From Alphaproteobacteria bacterium (lineage in GTDB: Bacteria > Pseudomonadota > Alphaproteobacteria > RF32 > CAG-239): DNA of 6,717 bases. Both the position numbers and the translations under genes were made by a program. The stretch is from NCBI GenBank assembly GCA_017963715.1, contig JAGCTK010000194.1, forward strand, positions 1 to 6,717. Reading direction: 5' to 3'. Positions 1 to 6,614 of the stretch are shown piece by piece. Position 1 is the first letter of the stretch; every line of letters starts with the position of its first letter. The notes beneath the pieces were generated by a model that saw only the letters and a program-made list of their open reading frames with translations, searched no databases and was not told where the DNA came from.

Positions 1-192
1 ATTGCCGACGCGGTAGTCCCAATCACTCATTTCACCGGTTCCGCTGATTTCCAAATGCCCATCGTCATATAAATCATAATGACAATCCGCATCAGTTGCG
101 CCGCATGAGCCGCTTTGTGCAATGTTTCCCTCATAAGCTTGACCATAAAAAGGTAAAGTCATCAGCCCAAAAATAAAAACCCATTTTCTCAT
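1..192 (-). CDS. Secreted BspA-like leucine-rich-repeat protein, N-terminal fragment
   Basis: The first 64 codons of a gene that runs off the left edge. Residues 1-19 look like a Sec signal peptide: basic MRKW, a hydrophobic core (VFIFGLMTLPF), and a likely signal peptidase I site after GQA, so the mature protein would start at YEGN. The mature start contains SGSCG, then YDLYDDGHLEISGTGEMSDW. This resembles the segment that opens many BspA-type (LRR_5) surface proteins, where a cysteine-containing SGTCG is followed by a strand of the form DDGTLTISGTGAM. The repeats themselves would lie outside the window, so the LRR call rests on this opening motif only. The start at 192 is supported by AAGGAG at 206-201, eight bases upstream; an ATG six bases further upstream meets a stop after one codon. 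Such proteins are usually exported or surface-exposed, with roles in adhesion or host interaction in some species. The role here is unknown. Confidence 0.72.
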   Translation of the reverse strand, partial: MRKWVFIFGLMTLPFYGQAYEGNIAQSGSCGATDADCHYDLYDDGHLEISGTGEMSDWDYRVGN

Positions 193-215
193 AACATTTT
201 CTCCTTATTCTTTGC

Positions 216-272
216 CGTCATCCTGAACTTGTTTCAGGATCTCTAAGATGTTGAAACAAGTTCAACATGACG
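216..272. repeat. Alphaproteobacterial-type palindromic intergenic repeat (twin hairpin)
   Basis: A 57-nt inverted repeat with two 27-nt arms (216-242 and 246-272) matching at 23 of 27 positions around a 3-nt centre. Each arm is itself a perfect 8-bp hairpin. The left is ATCCTGAA/TTCAGGAT (220-227 with 233-240) with loop CTTGT. The right is ATGTTGAA/TTCAACAT (248-255 with 261-268) with loop ACAAG. The two loops are exact reverse complements. The left arm sequence resembles a REP-like element that I recall as widespread between genes in Alphaproteobacteria. It lies between the candidate RNA and the BspA-like gene, so it would sit in that gene's leader if transcription reads through. Confidence 0.8.
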
Positions 273-288
273 TGTTGTTAACGTCATT

Positions 289-320
289 AAAAACCAAAAC
301 CGCGCCTTTTCACAGTGCGG
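289..320 (-). terminator. Probable Rho-independent terminator of the candidate RNA
   Basis: On the minus strand, CCGCAC (320-315) can pair with GCGCGG (305-300) around a 9-nt loop, with one A-C mismatch. The stem is followed at once by TTTTGGTTTTT (299-289). The interrupted U tract and the mismatch make it weaker than a textbook terminator, so partial read-through into the BspA-like gene is plausible. The same bases form the 3' strand of the closing helix of the candidate RNA, so the two structures cannot coexist. Confidence 0.5.
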
Positions 321-545
321 ACGGGGTAGTTAGAAAATCATATGATACGAAATGACCCGATGACCTTTAGAATAAAATCCTTGTACATCTCTCATCGGTA
401 CCCCGACCAAATCTCGGGGATAATCGTTTTTCCAAAAAGAAAAACACCATAAAAACAGTGTATCCATCACTGCGTATCATCTGAGCTTTCTAACAGCTCC
501 GCGCCCATTCTAAGGCACTCGGACGTGGAATTTATATCACGACCT
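289..545 (-). ncRNA. Candidate structured RNA, five-way junction, family unknown
   Basis: No credible reading frame covers this stretch, but it is dense in pairing. A segmented closing helix joins 512-518 with 302-308 (GUGCCUU/AAGGCGC, one G-U), 498-504 with 315-321 (6 of 7 pairs), 487-494 with 329-336 (GUUAGAAA/UUUCUAAC, perfect) and 473-484 with 338-349 (11 of 12). Inside it four hairpins follow in order: 456-472 (CAGUG/CACUG), 426-445 (GUUUUUC/GAAAAAC), 401-419 (CCCCGA/UCGGGG) and 357-398 (CCGAUGA/UCAUCGG, long loop). The minus orientation is chosen because a good promoter precedes it (552-580) and a GC hairpin plus U-rich tract ends it (289-320). Wobble pairs do not settle the strand: some helices favour minus, one favours plus. 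I see no signature of tmRNA, RNase P RNA, SRP RNA or a common riboswitch. A divergent 6S RNA or a leader of the downstream BspA-like gene are alternatives. Confidence 0.5.
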
Positions 546-551
546 ATTGGT

Positions 552-580
552 ATTTTGTCAGATTATTTTAAAAGAGTCAA
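552..580 (-). promoter_or_regulatory. Predicted sigma70-type promoter for the minus-strand RNA
   Basis: TTGACT (580-575, 5 of 6 to consensus), a 17-nt spacer, then CAAAAT (557-552, 4 of 6). Transcription would start near 545. The resulting RNA would cover the whole structured region and end near 289. A further 97 nt would take it to the start codon of the BspA-like gene. Confidence 0.5.
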
Positions 581-585
581 TAAAA

Positions 586-614
586 TTGTTAAATTCCATT
601 TTTCATTTTATTAT
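586..614 (+). promoter_or_regulatory. Predicted sigma70-type promoter for the mreB operon
   Basis: TTGTTA (586-591, 4 of 6), a 17-nt spacer, then TATTAT (609-614, 5 of 6), giving a start near 620 and an mreB leader of about 107 nt. It lies back to back with the minus-strand promoter, the two -35 boxes separated by five bases. An alternative is TTATTA-N17-TATAAG (611-616, 634-639), whose -35 box is weaker. Confidence 0.42.
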
Positions 615-636
615 TACCTAAAAACTTGTGAATTAT

Positions 637-668
637 AAGATGCGAACGCAAAAAATTTGTTGCATCTT
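637..668 (+). promoter_or_regulatory. Hairpin in the mreB leader
   Basis: AAGATGC (637-643) and AAC (645-647) pair with GTT (659-661) and GCATCTT (662-668), a 10-bp stem with one bulged G and an A/T-rich 11-nt loop. It lies between the predicted start site and the mreB ribosome binding site (GGAG, 716-719). No U tract follows, so it is not an intrinsic terminator. It could be an RNA stabilising stem or, as DNA, an operator-like inverted repeat. Confidence 0.35.
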
Positions 669-702
669 TGCGGCAAATACCTTAAAAGAAAGAAAAGGTT
701 AA

Positions 703-1767
<1,065 letters not shown>

Positions 1768-1803
1768 AAAACGGGTGCGGATCTTTGGTTTGGGAATGAT
1801 AAG

Positions 1804-2670
1804 ATGAAACGTCGCCGCGTTCTGTTTATACATCTGAGCCAATCGCGTGTCTTTTTGCAAAAAATTGCGGTATTGGTATGTTTGTTGTTTGCTTTGGTGT
1901 TGATGACATTGAGCAAAGTGGAACATCCGTTTGTTTTAAGACTAAAACAAAATCTTTCGACGATAATCAATCCGATTGTCAATATCGTCAGATTACCCTC
2001 AGACGGCGTGTATTATGTGTATACAAGCACACATCGTCTGATTGATGCATGCTCTGAAAACAAAGCATTAACCCTCGAAAATGAGCGGTTGCGCCTTGTC
2101 GAACAACAAAACAGAATCCTTAAAATCGAAAATAAGTTTCTATCAGATATGCTTAACTATATGCCGTTTGAAGATGTTCAGTTTGTGACGGCAAAAGTCA
2201 TTGCACTTAAAAACGACGGGTTTGTGCGTATGTTGACGGTGTATGTCGGTCAAAAGAACCTTGTCAAAAAAGGGCAGGTTGTTTTGCATCGCAATAATGT
2301 CATCGGACGTATCGATTCGGTTGATGGTGCTTACGCGCAAGTTTTATTGCTGAGCGATATCAGTTCGAAAATCCCAGTGATGATTGAGCGCACGCAAACA
2401 CGAGGCATATTGTCCGGCAATAATACGGGAACTTTAAATTTGTTGTATCCCTCATCAGACTTTAATGAGCCGCTTATGATAGGGGATAAGGTTATCACAT
2501 CGGGTGTCGGCGGTATTTTTCCGTCGGGACTGACGGTCGGGCGCATCATTGATGTTTCAACGCATGAAATCAAAGTTGAGGCGGTTGAAAGTTTGGATTC
2601 GTTAGAGTTTGTATACATTGTCGATTATCATCTTGAGACCCCGCAAGACGGTGCGGAGACAACGCCGTGA
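1804..2670 (+). CDS. mreC: Rod-shape-determining protein MreC
   Basis: MreC is the bitopic membrane protein that links MreB and MreD to the periplasmic wall synthases and is thought to activate PBP2. The 288-residue protein shows the family layout: a basic cytoplasmic start (MKRRR), one membrane segment at about 20-36, a coiled coil at about 84-116 (ENKALTLENERLRL and following) that mediates dimerisation, and then the paired beta-barrel region. Conserved marks in that region are RGILSGN (200-206) and GDKVITSGVGGIFPSGLTVG (227-246). The last residues (ETPQDGAETTP) are a short polar tail. The ATG has only a modest GGGAA (1792-1796) upstream, and no other in-frame start lies between the mreB stop and 1804. 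The stop codon overlaps the GTG start of mreD, implying translational coupling. Confidence 0.96.
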   Translation: MKRRRVLFIHLSQSRVFLQKIAVLVCLLFALVLMTLSKVEHPFVLRLKQNLSTIINPIVNIVRLPSDGVYYVYTSTHRLIDACSENKALTLENERLRLVEQQNRILKIENKFLSDMLNYMPFEDVQFVTAKVIALKNDGFVRMLTVYVGQKNLVKKGQVVLHRNNVIGRIDSVDGAYAQVLLLSDISSKIPVMIERTQTRGILSGNNTGTLNLLYPSSDFNEPLMIGDKVITSGVGGIFPSGLTVGRIIDVSTHEIKVEAVESLDSLEFVYIVDYHLETPQDGAETTP

Positions 2671-3203
2671 AAGAAACCTTCAAAGAAAATCTGATTGCAT
2701 ATATCAAAGCGTGTGTTCCGTTTTTGAGTTCGGTGATATGGCTGTTGTTGATGATGATGCCGTTGCATGTTCCGCTTTTTCAAATGATTAAACCGGACGT
2801 CGTTTTGGCCTGCATTTATTTTTGGATATTGTGTTTTGATCATTCTATGGGTGTTATATCGGTGGTGTTGCTGGGCCTGCTCTGTGATATGTTCGGCAAC
2901 GTTGTATTGGGCACACATATGGCGGTTTTTATTGTGGTTTATGTTGCAACCAAAGGTTATGCATTGTGGTTTAATGCAAAGCCTTTTATTGTAAACTGGT
3001 TGGGATTTGCTTTGATTTGTGTCGGTGCTTTGATGATGAAATGGGCAATTTTATCGATTTATCATCATCGTTTACTGCCGATTTTATATATTGCGATAAA
3101 TTGTGTGTCGACTGTTTTGTTGTATCCTTTGATTGCCAAAGTCAATTTATGGGTATACAATAGATATTTACTGGATGATGAGGCCATACATGAACAGGGA
3201 TAA
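2667..3203 (+). CDS. mreD: Rod-shape-determining protein MreD
   Basis: MreD is a small polytopic inner-membrane protein of the elongasome that works with MreC; its biochemical role is not settled. The 178 residues contain five to six hydrophobic segments at roughly 14-34, 45-58, 61-79, 83-101, 108-130 and 136-157. The family signature sits at 40-84: a K/R-P-D pair at the start of a membrane segment (MIKPDVVLA), then GLLCDMFGNVVLGTH, where GL..D...G....G is the usual pattern. The start is GTG at 2667, inside a 4-nt GTGA overlap with the mreC stop, with GGAG at 2655-2658 eight bases upstream. The 3' end overlaps mrdA by 14 nt. Sequence identity in this family is low, so the name rests on topology, signature and position together. 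Confidence 0.93.
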   Translation: MKETFKENLIAYIKACVPFLSSVIWLLLMMMPLHVPLFQMIKPDVVLACIYFWILCFDHSMGVISVVLLGLLCDMFGNVVLGTHMAVFIVVYVATKGYALWFNAKPFIVNWLGFALICVGALMMKWAILSIYHHRLLPILYIAINCVSTVLLYPLIAKVNLWVYNRYLLDDEAIHEQG

Positions 3204-4995
3204 TGACAAAGGCAAAATTTTGTTGTATCGCACGCTTTATGTTGCCGGATTCAGTATGATTGCGCTTGTCTGTTTGATGGTCCGTTTGTATGATTTGCAG
3301 ATTTTGGAAGGTGAAAAATATAAGACCTTATCAGACGAAAATCGAATTTCGACTCGCATTTTGGTGCCGCCGCGCGGCAAAATTTATGACCGAAACGATG
3401 TATTGCTTGCCACCAATCAACAAAACTTTCAGGCTTTAATTATTGCCGAACAAACACCTGATGTCGCCAAAACGGTTGACAGTGTTGCCAAACTGATAGA
3501 TTTGAACGATATTCAAAAACAAAAAATATTGTCGGATGTTGCGCATAATCGGCCCTTTATGCCCGTCAAACTCAAAGATAATCTCTCGTTTGAAGATATG
3601 GCCTTATTACAATTAAATGCGCCTGATTTGCCGGGCGTTGTGATAGATGAAGGTATCAATCGGGTGTATCCTTTGGGACATTATACGGCGCATTTTTTAG
3701 GGTATGTCGGCGCGGTCAGTGATCAAGATGTGTTATCGGATCCGCTCTTATCCGTGCCGGGCTTCAAAGTCGGCAAATACGGATTGGAAAAGGTTTTTGA
3801 GTCTCGGTTGCGCGGCAAAAGCGGAAGTCTCAAATTAGAAGTCAATGCGTTCGGCCGTGTGATGAAAGAAATTGACAGGCAAAACGGTATTGAGGGACAG
3901 ATGGTTCATTTGACGATTGATTCGAGATTGCAAAAAATTGCTCAAGATGCATTTGGAGATCAAAGCGGTGCGGCCGTTGCGCTTGATGTTCACAGCGGTG
4001 AAATTTTGGCTTTTGTCTCGGTGCCGTCATTTGATCCGAATTTGTTTACAACCGGTGTTCCGGTCAATATTTGGCAAGATTTGCTTTCAAATGAGAGAAA
4101 GCCGCTGAACAACAAAGTTGTTTCCGAGCACTATTCTCCGGGTTCAACATTCAAAATTGTTGTGGCATTGGCCGCTTTGGAAGCCGGTGTGATTGATAAA
4201 AACACACGTTTTCATTGCAGCGGGGTGATGACATTCGGTAACCACAAATTCCACTGTTGGAAGCACAGCGGGCCCGGATGGTTGAACGTCGTTGAGGCTT
4301 TGAAACATTCATGTGATATTTTCTTTTATGAAACAGCCTTAAAAGTGGGTATTGAAAAAATTGCCGAAATGGCACATATTTTGGGGTTTGAAGACGATTA
4401 TCACCTCGGGTTTGCCAATATGCAAAAAGGGGTGATACCTACCAAAGCATGGAAAGAACAAAGATTCAAAAGCAAATGGCAACAAGGTGAAACGGTGATT
4501 GCCGGTATCGGACAGGGTTATGTTTTGGTCACGCCTTTACAGTTGGCGGTCAGTTTGGCCCGTGTGATCAACGGCGGGTATGAGGTCGTGCCGACTTTTG
4601 AAAAATTGTCATTAAAACAGAAAAGCAAAATCGTTAAATTGCCTATCAGCGCAGAAAACTTGGAAATTGTCAAACAAGGCCTTTATGAAGTGGTCAACGG
4701 CGAAGGCGGTACGGCCAGACGCGCGGCGTTTAATATAGACGGTGCCAGAATGGGCGGTAAAACAGGCACAACGCAGGTGAGGCGTATCACATTACACGAA
4801 CGCAAAACAGGTATTGTGCGCGATGAAGATTTGGATTGGCGGCTTCGTAATCATGCGCTGTTTGTCGGCTATGCCCCTCATGACAAGCCCAAATATGCCG
4901 TGGCGGTTGTGGTTGAACACGGCTCAAGCGGCTCTGGTGTGGCGGCGCCGATTGCATCCAAAATTTTGCGTGCGGCGATTGAACTCGGGATATAA
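3190..4995 (+). CDS. mrdA: Penicillin-binding protein 2, elongasome transpeptidase
   Basis: PBP2 is the class B penicillin-binding protein that crosslinks new peptidoglycan during elongation, paired with RodA. I place the start at 3190, giving 601 residues, because GAGG (3180-3183) lies six bases upstream. An in-frame ATG at 3133 would add 19 residues, overlap mreD by 71 nt and put polar sequence before the anchor. Order of parts: one membrane anchor at about 14-32, PPRGKIYDRN (60-69) opening the pedestal domain, GKYGLEKVFE (195-204), then the transpeptidase domain from about 260. Active-site motifs are S319-T-F-K322 (inside SPGSTFK), S374-C-D and K524-T-G-T527, all intact. The loop between the first two motifs carries Cys343, Cys356 and Cys375, suggesting a metal site like the zinc site of E. 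coli PBP2. It reads GPG (361-363) where relatives usually have GHG. Confidence 0.96.
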   Translation: MNRDNDKGKILLYRTLYVAGFSMIALVCLMVRLYDLQILEGEKYKTLSDENRISTRILVPPRGKIYDRNDVLLATNQQNFQALIIAEQTPDVAKTVDSVAKLIDLNDIQKQKILSDVAHNRPFMPVKLKDNLSFEDMALLQLNAPDLPGVVIDEGINRVYPLGHYTAHFLGYVGAVSDQDVLSDPLLSVPGFKVGKYGLEKVFESRLRGKSGSLKLEVNAFGRVMKEIDRQNGIEGQMVHLTIDSRLQKIAQDAFGDQSGAAVALDVHSGEILAFVSVPSFDPNLFTTGVPVNIWQDLLSNERKPLNNKVVSEHYSPGSTFKIVVALAALEAGVIDKNTRFHCSGVMTFGNHKFHCWKHSGPGWLNVVEALKHSCDIFFYETALKVGIEKIAEMAHILGFEDDYHLGFANMQKGVIPTKAWKEQRFKSKWQQGETVIAGIGQGYVLVTPLQLAVSLARVINGGYEVVPTFEKLSLKQKSKIVKLPISAENLEIVKQGLYEVVNGEGGTARRAAFNIDGARMGGKTGTTQVRRITLHERKTGIVRDEDLDWRLRNHALFVGYAPHDKPKYAVAVVVEHGSSGSGVAAPIASKILRAAIELGI

Positions 4996-5005
4996 GGACA
5001 CAACA

Positions 5006-6148
5006 ATGTATTATTCGAATTTTAATCGGGAACTGACACTTAAAGAAAAATTTTTGAGCATTCGTTTTTCGTATATTTTCTGTATTGTGTTGTTGATGAT
5101 TGTGGGCATTTTGATGCTTTATTCGGCAGCGGGCGGCTCTATGACACCGTGGGCCAAAAATCAGTTGTTGCGGTGTATTATTGCATTTGGTTTGATGTTT
5201 GTCTTTGCCTTTGTTGATGTTAAGGTATATCTCAAATATTCTTATTTGGCTTATTTTGCGGTTTTGGTGCTGCTGATTGCGGTTGAGGCATTCGGACACG
5301 TCGGGATGGGCGCTCAACGCTGGATTGATTTGAAAATATTAAAGTTGCAACCCTCCGAATTGATGAAAATCAGTATGGTGCTGTTTTTGGCCAAATATTT
5401 TCACAGTTCAACACTCGGCGAAATTCGAAGTATCCGCGGCTTAATCGCGCCCGTGTTGATGACATTGTTTCCGGCGGCTTTGATTGTGTTAGAGCCCGAT
5501 TTAGGTACGGCATTGATGTTGCTTTTGACAAGCATGGTTATCTTTTTTTGTGTGGGTGTTGAAATTTGGAAGTTTTTGCTCTTGGGCGGGGTGTCTTTGG
5601 CCGCGATGCCTGTGGCATGGCACTTTTTGCATGATTATCAAAAAAACAGGGTGTTGACGTTTTTGAACCCCGAACGCGATCCATTAGGTAGCGGTTATCA
5701 TATCATTCAGTCAAAAATTGCGCTCGGCTCGGGTGGCGTGTTAGGTAAAGGCTTTTTGCACGGCACACAAAGTCACTTAAATTTTTTGCCCGAAAAGCAT
5801 ACCGACTTTATTTTTACAATGTTGTCCGAAGAATTCGGTTTTTTCGGCGGCATGCTGGTGATTTTGCTTAATTTGATGATTGTTTGGTACGGCTTTATGT
5901 TTGCATACCGTATCACAAGTTATTACGGCAAATTGGTGGTTATCGGTCTCAATACCAATTATTTGCTTTATGTGTTGATTAATATTGCGATGGTGTTGGG
6001 TTTGGTGCCGGTTGTCGGCGTGCCTTTGCCGCTGATTTCGTATGGCGGCACGGTGATGCTGTCGGTGATGGTCAGTTTCGGTATCATTTTATCGATGGAT
6101 ATCAATCGGCACGTCAATTTAGGCCGCCAATCCGTGCATGAAGATTAA
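5006..6148 (+). CDS. rodA: RodA, SEDS-family peptidoglycan glycosyltransferase
   Basis: RodA polymerises glycan strands from lipid II and acts in complex with PBP2. The chosen ATG at 5006 gives 380 residues, normal for RodA. AAGGA (4994-4998) overlaps the mrdA stop and lies seven bases upstream; in-frame codons further upstream encode a polar stretch inside mrdA that no RodA has. The protein is hydrophobic, with about ten membrane segments starting near residue 25. SEDS marks are LQPSELMK (114-121), EPDLGTAL (163-170), NPERDPLGSGYHIIQSKIA in the large periplasmic loop, PEKHTDFIF with Asp267 (the conserved catalytically essential aspartate), and GVPLPLISYGG (338-348). RodA is preferred over FtsW because of its partner mrdA and the GSGGVLGKGF and PEKHTDFIF forms. 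The gap after mrdA is 10 nt, and this is the last gene of the elongasome cluster. Confidence 0.96.
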   Translation: MYYSNFNRELTLKEKFLSIRFSYIFCIVLLMIVGILMLYSAAGGSMTPWAKNQLLRCIIAFGLMFVFAFVDVKVYLKYSYLAYFAVLVLLIAVEAFGHVGMGAQRWIDLKILKLQPSELMKISMVLFLAKYFHSSTLGEIRSIRGLIAPVLMTLFPAALIVLEPDLGTALMLLLTSMVIFFCVGVEIWKFLLLGGVSLAAMPVAWHFLHDYQKNRVLTFLNPERDPLGSGYHIIQSKIALGSGGVLGKGFLHGTQSHLNFLPEKHTDFIFTMLSEEFGFFGGMLVILLNLMIVWYGFMFAYRITSYYGKLVVIGLNTNYLLYVLINIAMVLGLVPVVGVPLPLISYGGTVMLSVMVSFGIILSMDINRHVNLGRQSVHED

Positions 6149-6166
6149 GTAAATCTTTTAGGCAGA

Positions 6167-6194
6167 TTGAAAGCAAAAATTTTTCCCTTATATC
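6167..6194 (+). promoter_or_regulatory. Possible promoter for the lipoprotein gene
   Basis: TTGAAA (6167-6172, 5 of 6) with a 16-nt spacer to TATATC (6189-6194, 4 of 6), in the 67-nt gap after rodA. Transcription would start near 6201, leaving a very short leader of about 15 nt. It is the only promoter-like pair I see in this gap. Confidence 0.33.
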
Positions 6195-6213
6195 AACATG
6201 ACAAAGGGGAAAA
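6181..6213 (+). promoter_or_regulatory. Hairpin that would mask the lipoprotein ribosome binding site
   Basis: TTTTCCC (6181-6187) is complementary to GGGAAAA (6207-6213), and two more T-A pairs (6188-6189 with 6204-6205) form past a bulged G. The right strand contains the AGGGGA ribosome binding site (6205-6210) of the gene starting at 6216. Only RNA coming through from rodA would contain both strands; RNA from the predicted promoter at 6167-6194 would lack the left strand. Confidence 0.4.
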
Positions 6214-6215
6214 TA

Positions 6216-6611
6216 ATGAAAAAAGCCGCATTTTTAGTGATTTTGAGTTTGTTGCTTTTGGCGTGTGCGTATAACAATTACGGCCAAAAATTGCAGCAAT
6301 ACATCGGGCAAACCGAACAATCGTTGATTGAAAATTTCGGCAAGCCTAACGGGCAAACAATCATCTCAAATGAAAAGGTTATGTTGACGTATGTCAAATG
6401 GCGCAATACATATATGCCGATGGAATATTTTTATGATACGCCGGGCTTTGGTGCGGATGATATTGTCTATGATCCGTTTTTTGATGAATACACGTTTATG
6501 CCGACATCGGTCGTTGTTGACAGTATGGTCGAAGGTATTTGTCAAACATCATTTGTTATCACAAACGGTGTTGTGACTTCCTATCGTTATCAAGGTGATG
6601 CCTGCAACTGA
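6216..6611 (+). CDS. Small lipoprotein, possibly BamE/SmpA-like fold
   Basis: A 131-residue predicted lipoprotein. MKKAAFLVILSLLLLAC has a basic start, hydrophobic core and lipobox LLAC, with lipidation at Cys17. The residue after it is Ala, not Asp, so outer-membrane sorting is expected by the usual rule. The mature part begins YNNYGQKLQQYIGQTEQSLI, then ENFGKPNGQTI. The pattern of a short helix followed by FG-P and a strand ending in Y is reminiscent of the SmpA/OmlA (BamE-like) fold, but this is only a resemblance. The C-terminus, CQTSFVITNGVVTSYRYQGDAC, has two further cysteines (109, 130) that could form a disulfide. I cannot name the family. ATG 6216 is chosen over an in-frame ATG at 6198 because AGGGGA (6205-6210) precedes it and the signal peptide then starts correctly. 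It may be co-transcribed with rodA or have its own promoter. The downstream gene converges after 3 nt. Confidence 0.85.
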   Translation: MKKAAFLVILSLLLLACAYNNYGQKLQQYIGQTEQSLIENFGKPNGQTIISNEKVMLTYVKWRNTYMPMEYFYDTPGFGADDIVYDPFFDEYTFMPTSVVVDSMVEGICQTSFVITNGVVTSYRYQGDACN

Positions 6612-6614
6612 TGC

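Noticed and set aside
289..545. tmRNA, RNase P RNA, SRP RNA or a TPP-type riboswitch in the mreB upstream region
   Set aside because: None of the diagnostic sequences I know are present: no tag-encoding frame or GGTTCGA T-loop, no GAGGAAAGTC core, no GGAAGCAGCC, and CTCAGATGATACG lacks the rest of the TPP core.
668..696. TTGCGG as a -35 box for a promoter nearer mreB
   Set aside because: No acceptable -10 box lies 16-18 nt downstream; the pair at 586-614 fits better.
3133..3189. Upstream ATG giving a 620-residue PBP2
   Set aside because: It would overlap mreD by 71 nt, has no good ribosome binding site, and adds residues absent from the family; ATG 3190 has GAGG six bases upstream.
4814..5005. 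In-frame extension upstream of rodA to 4814
   Set aside because: It lies wholly inside mrdA except for the last few bases, is polar and unlike any RodA N-terminus, and ATG 5006 has AAGGA at the right distance.
4787..5317. Minus-strand open frame of 176 codons across the mrdA/rodA junction
   Set aside because: It is antisense to two conserved genes, its translation is rich in His, Gln and Asn with no recognisable domain, and it is explained by the codon bias of the plus strand.
6141..6159. AAGATT/AATCTT hairpin with a short T run at the rodA stop, as an operon terminator
   Set aside because: The stem is only six pairs and almost all A-T, and the T run is very short, so it is too weak to call an intrinsic terminator.
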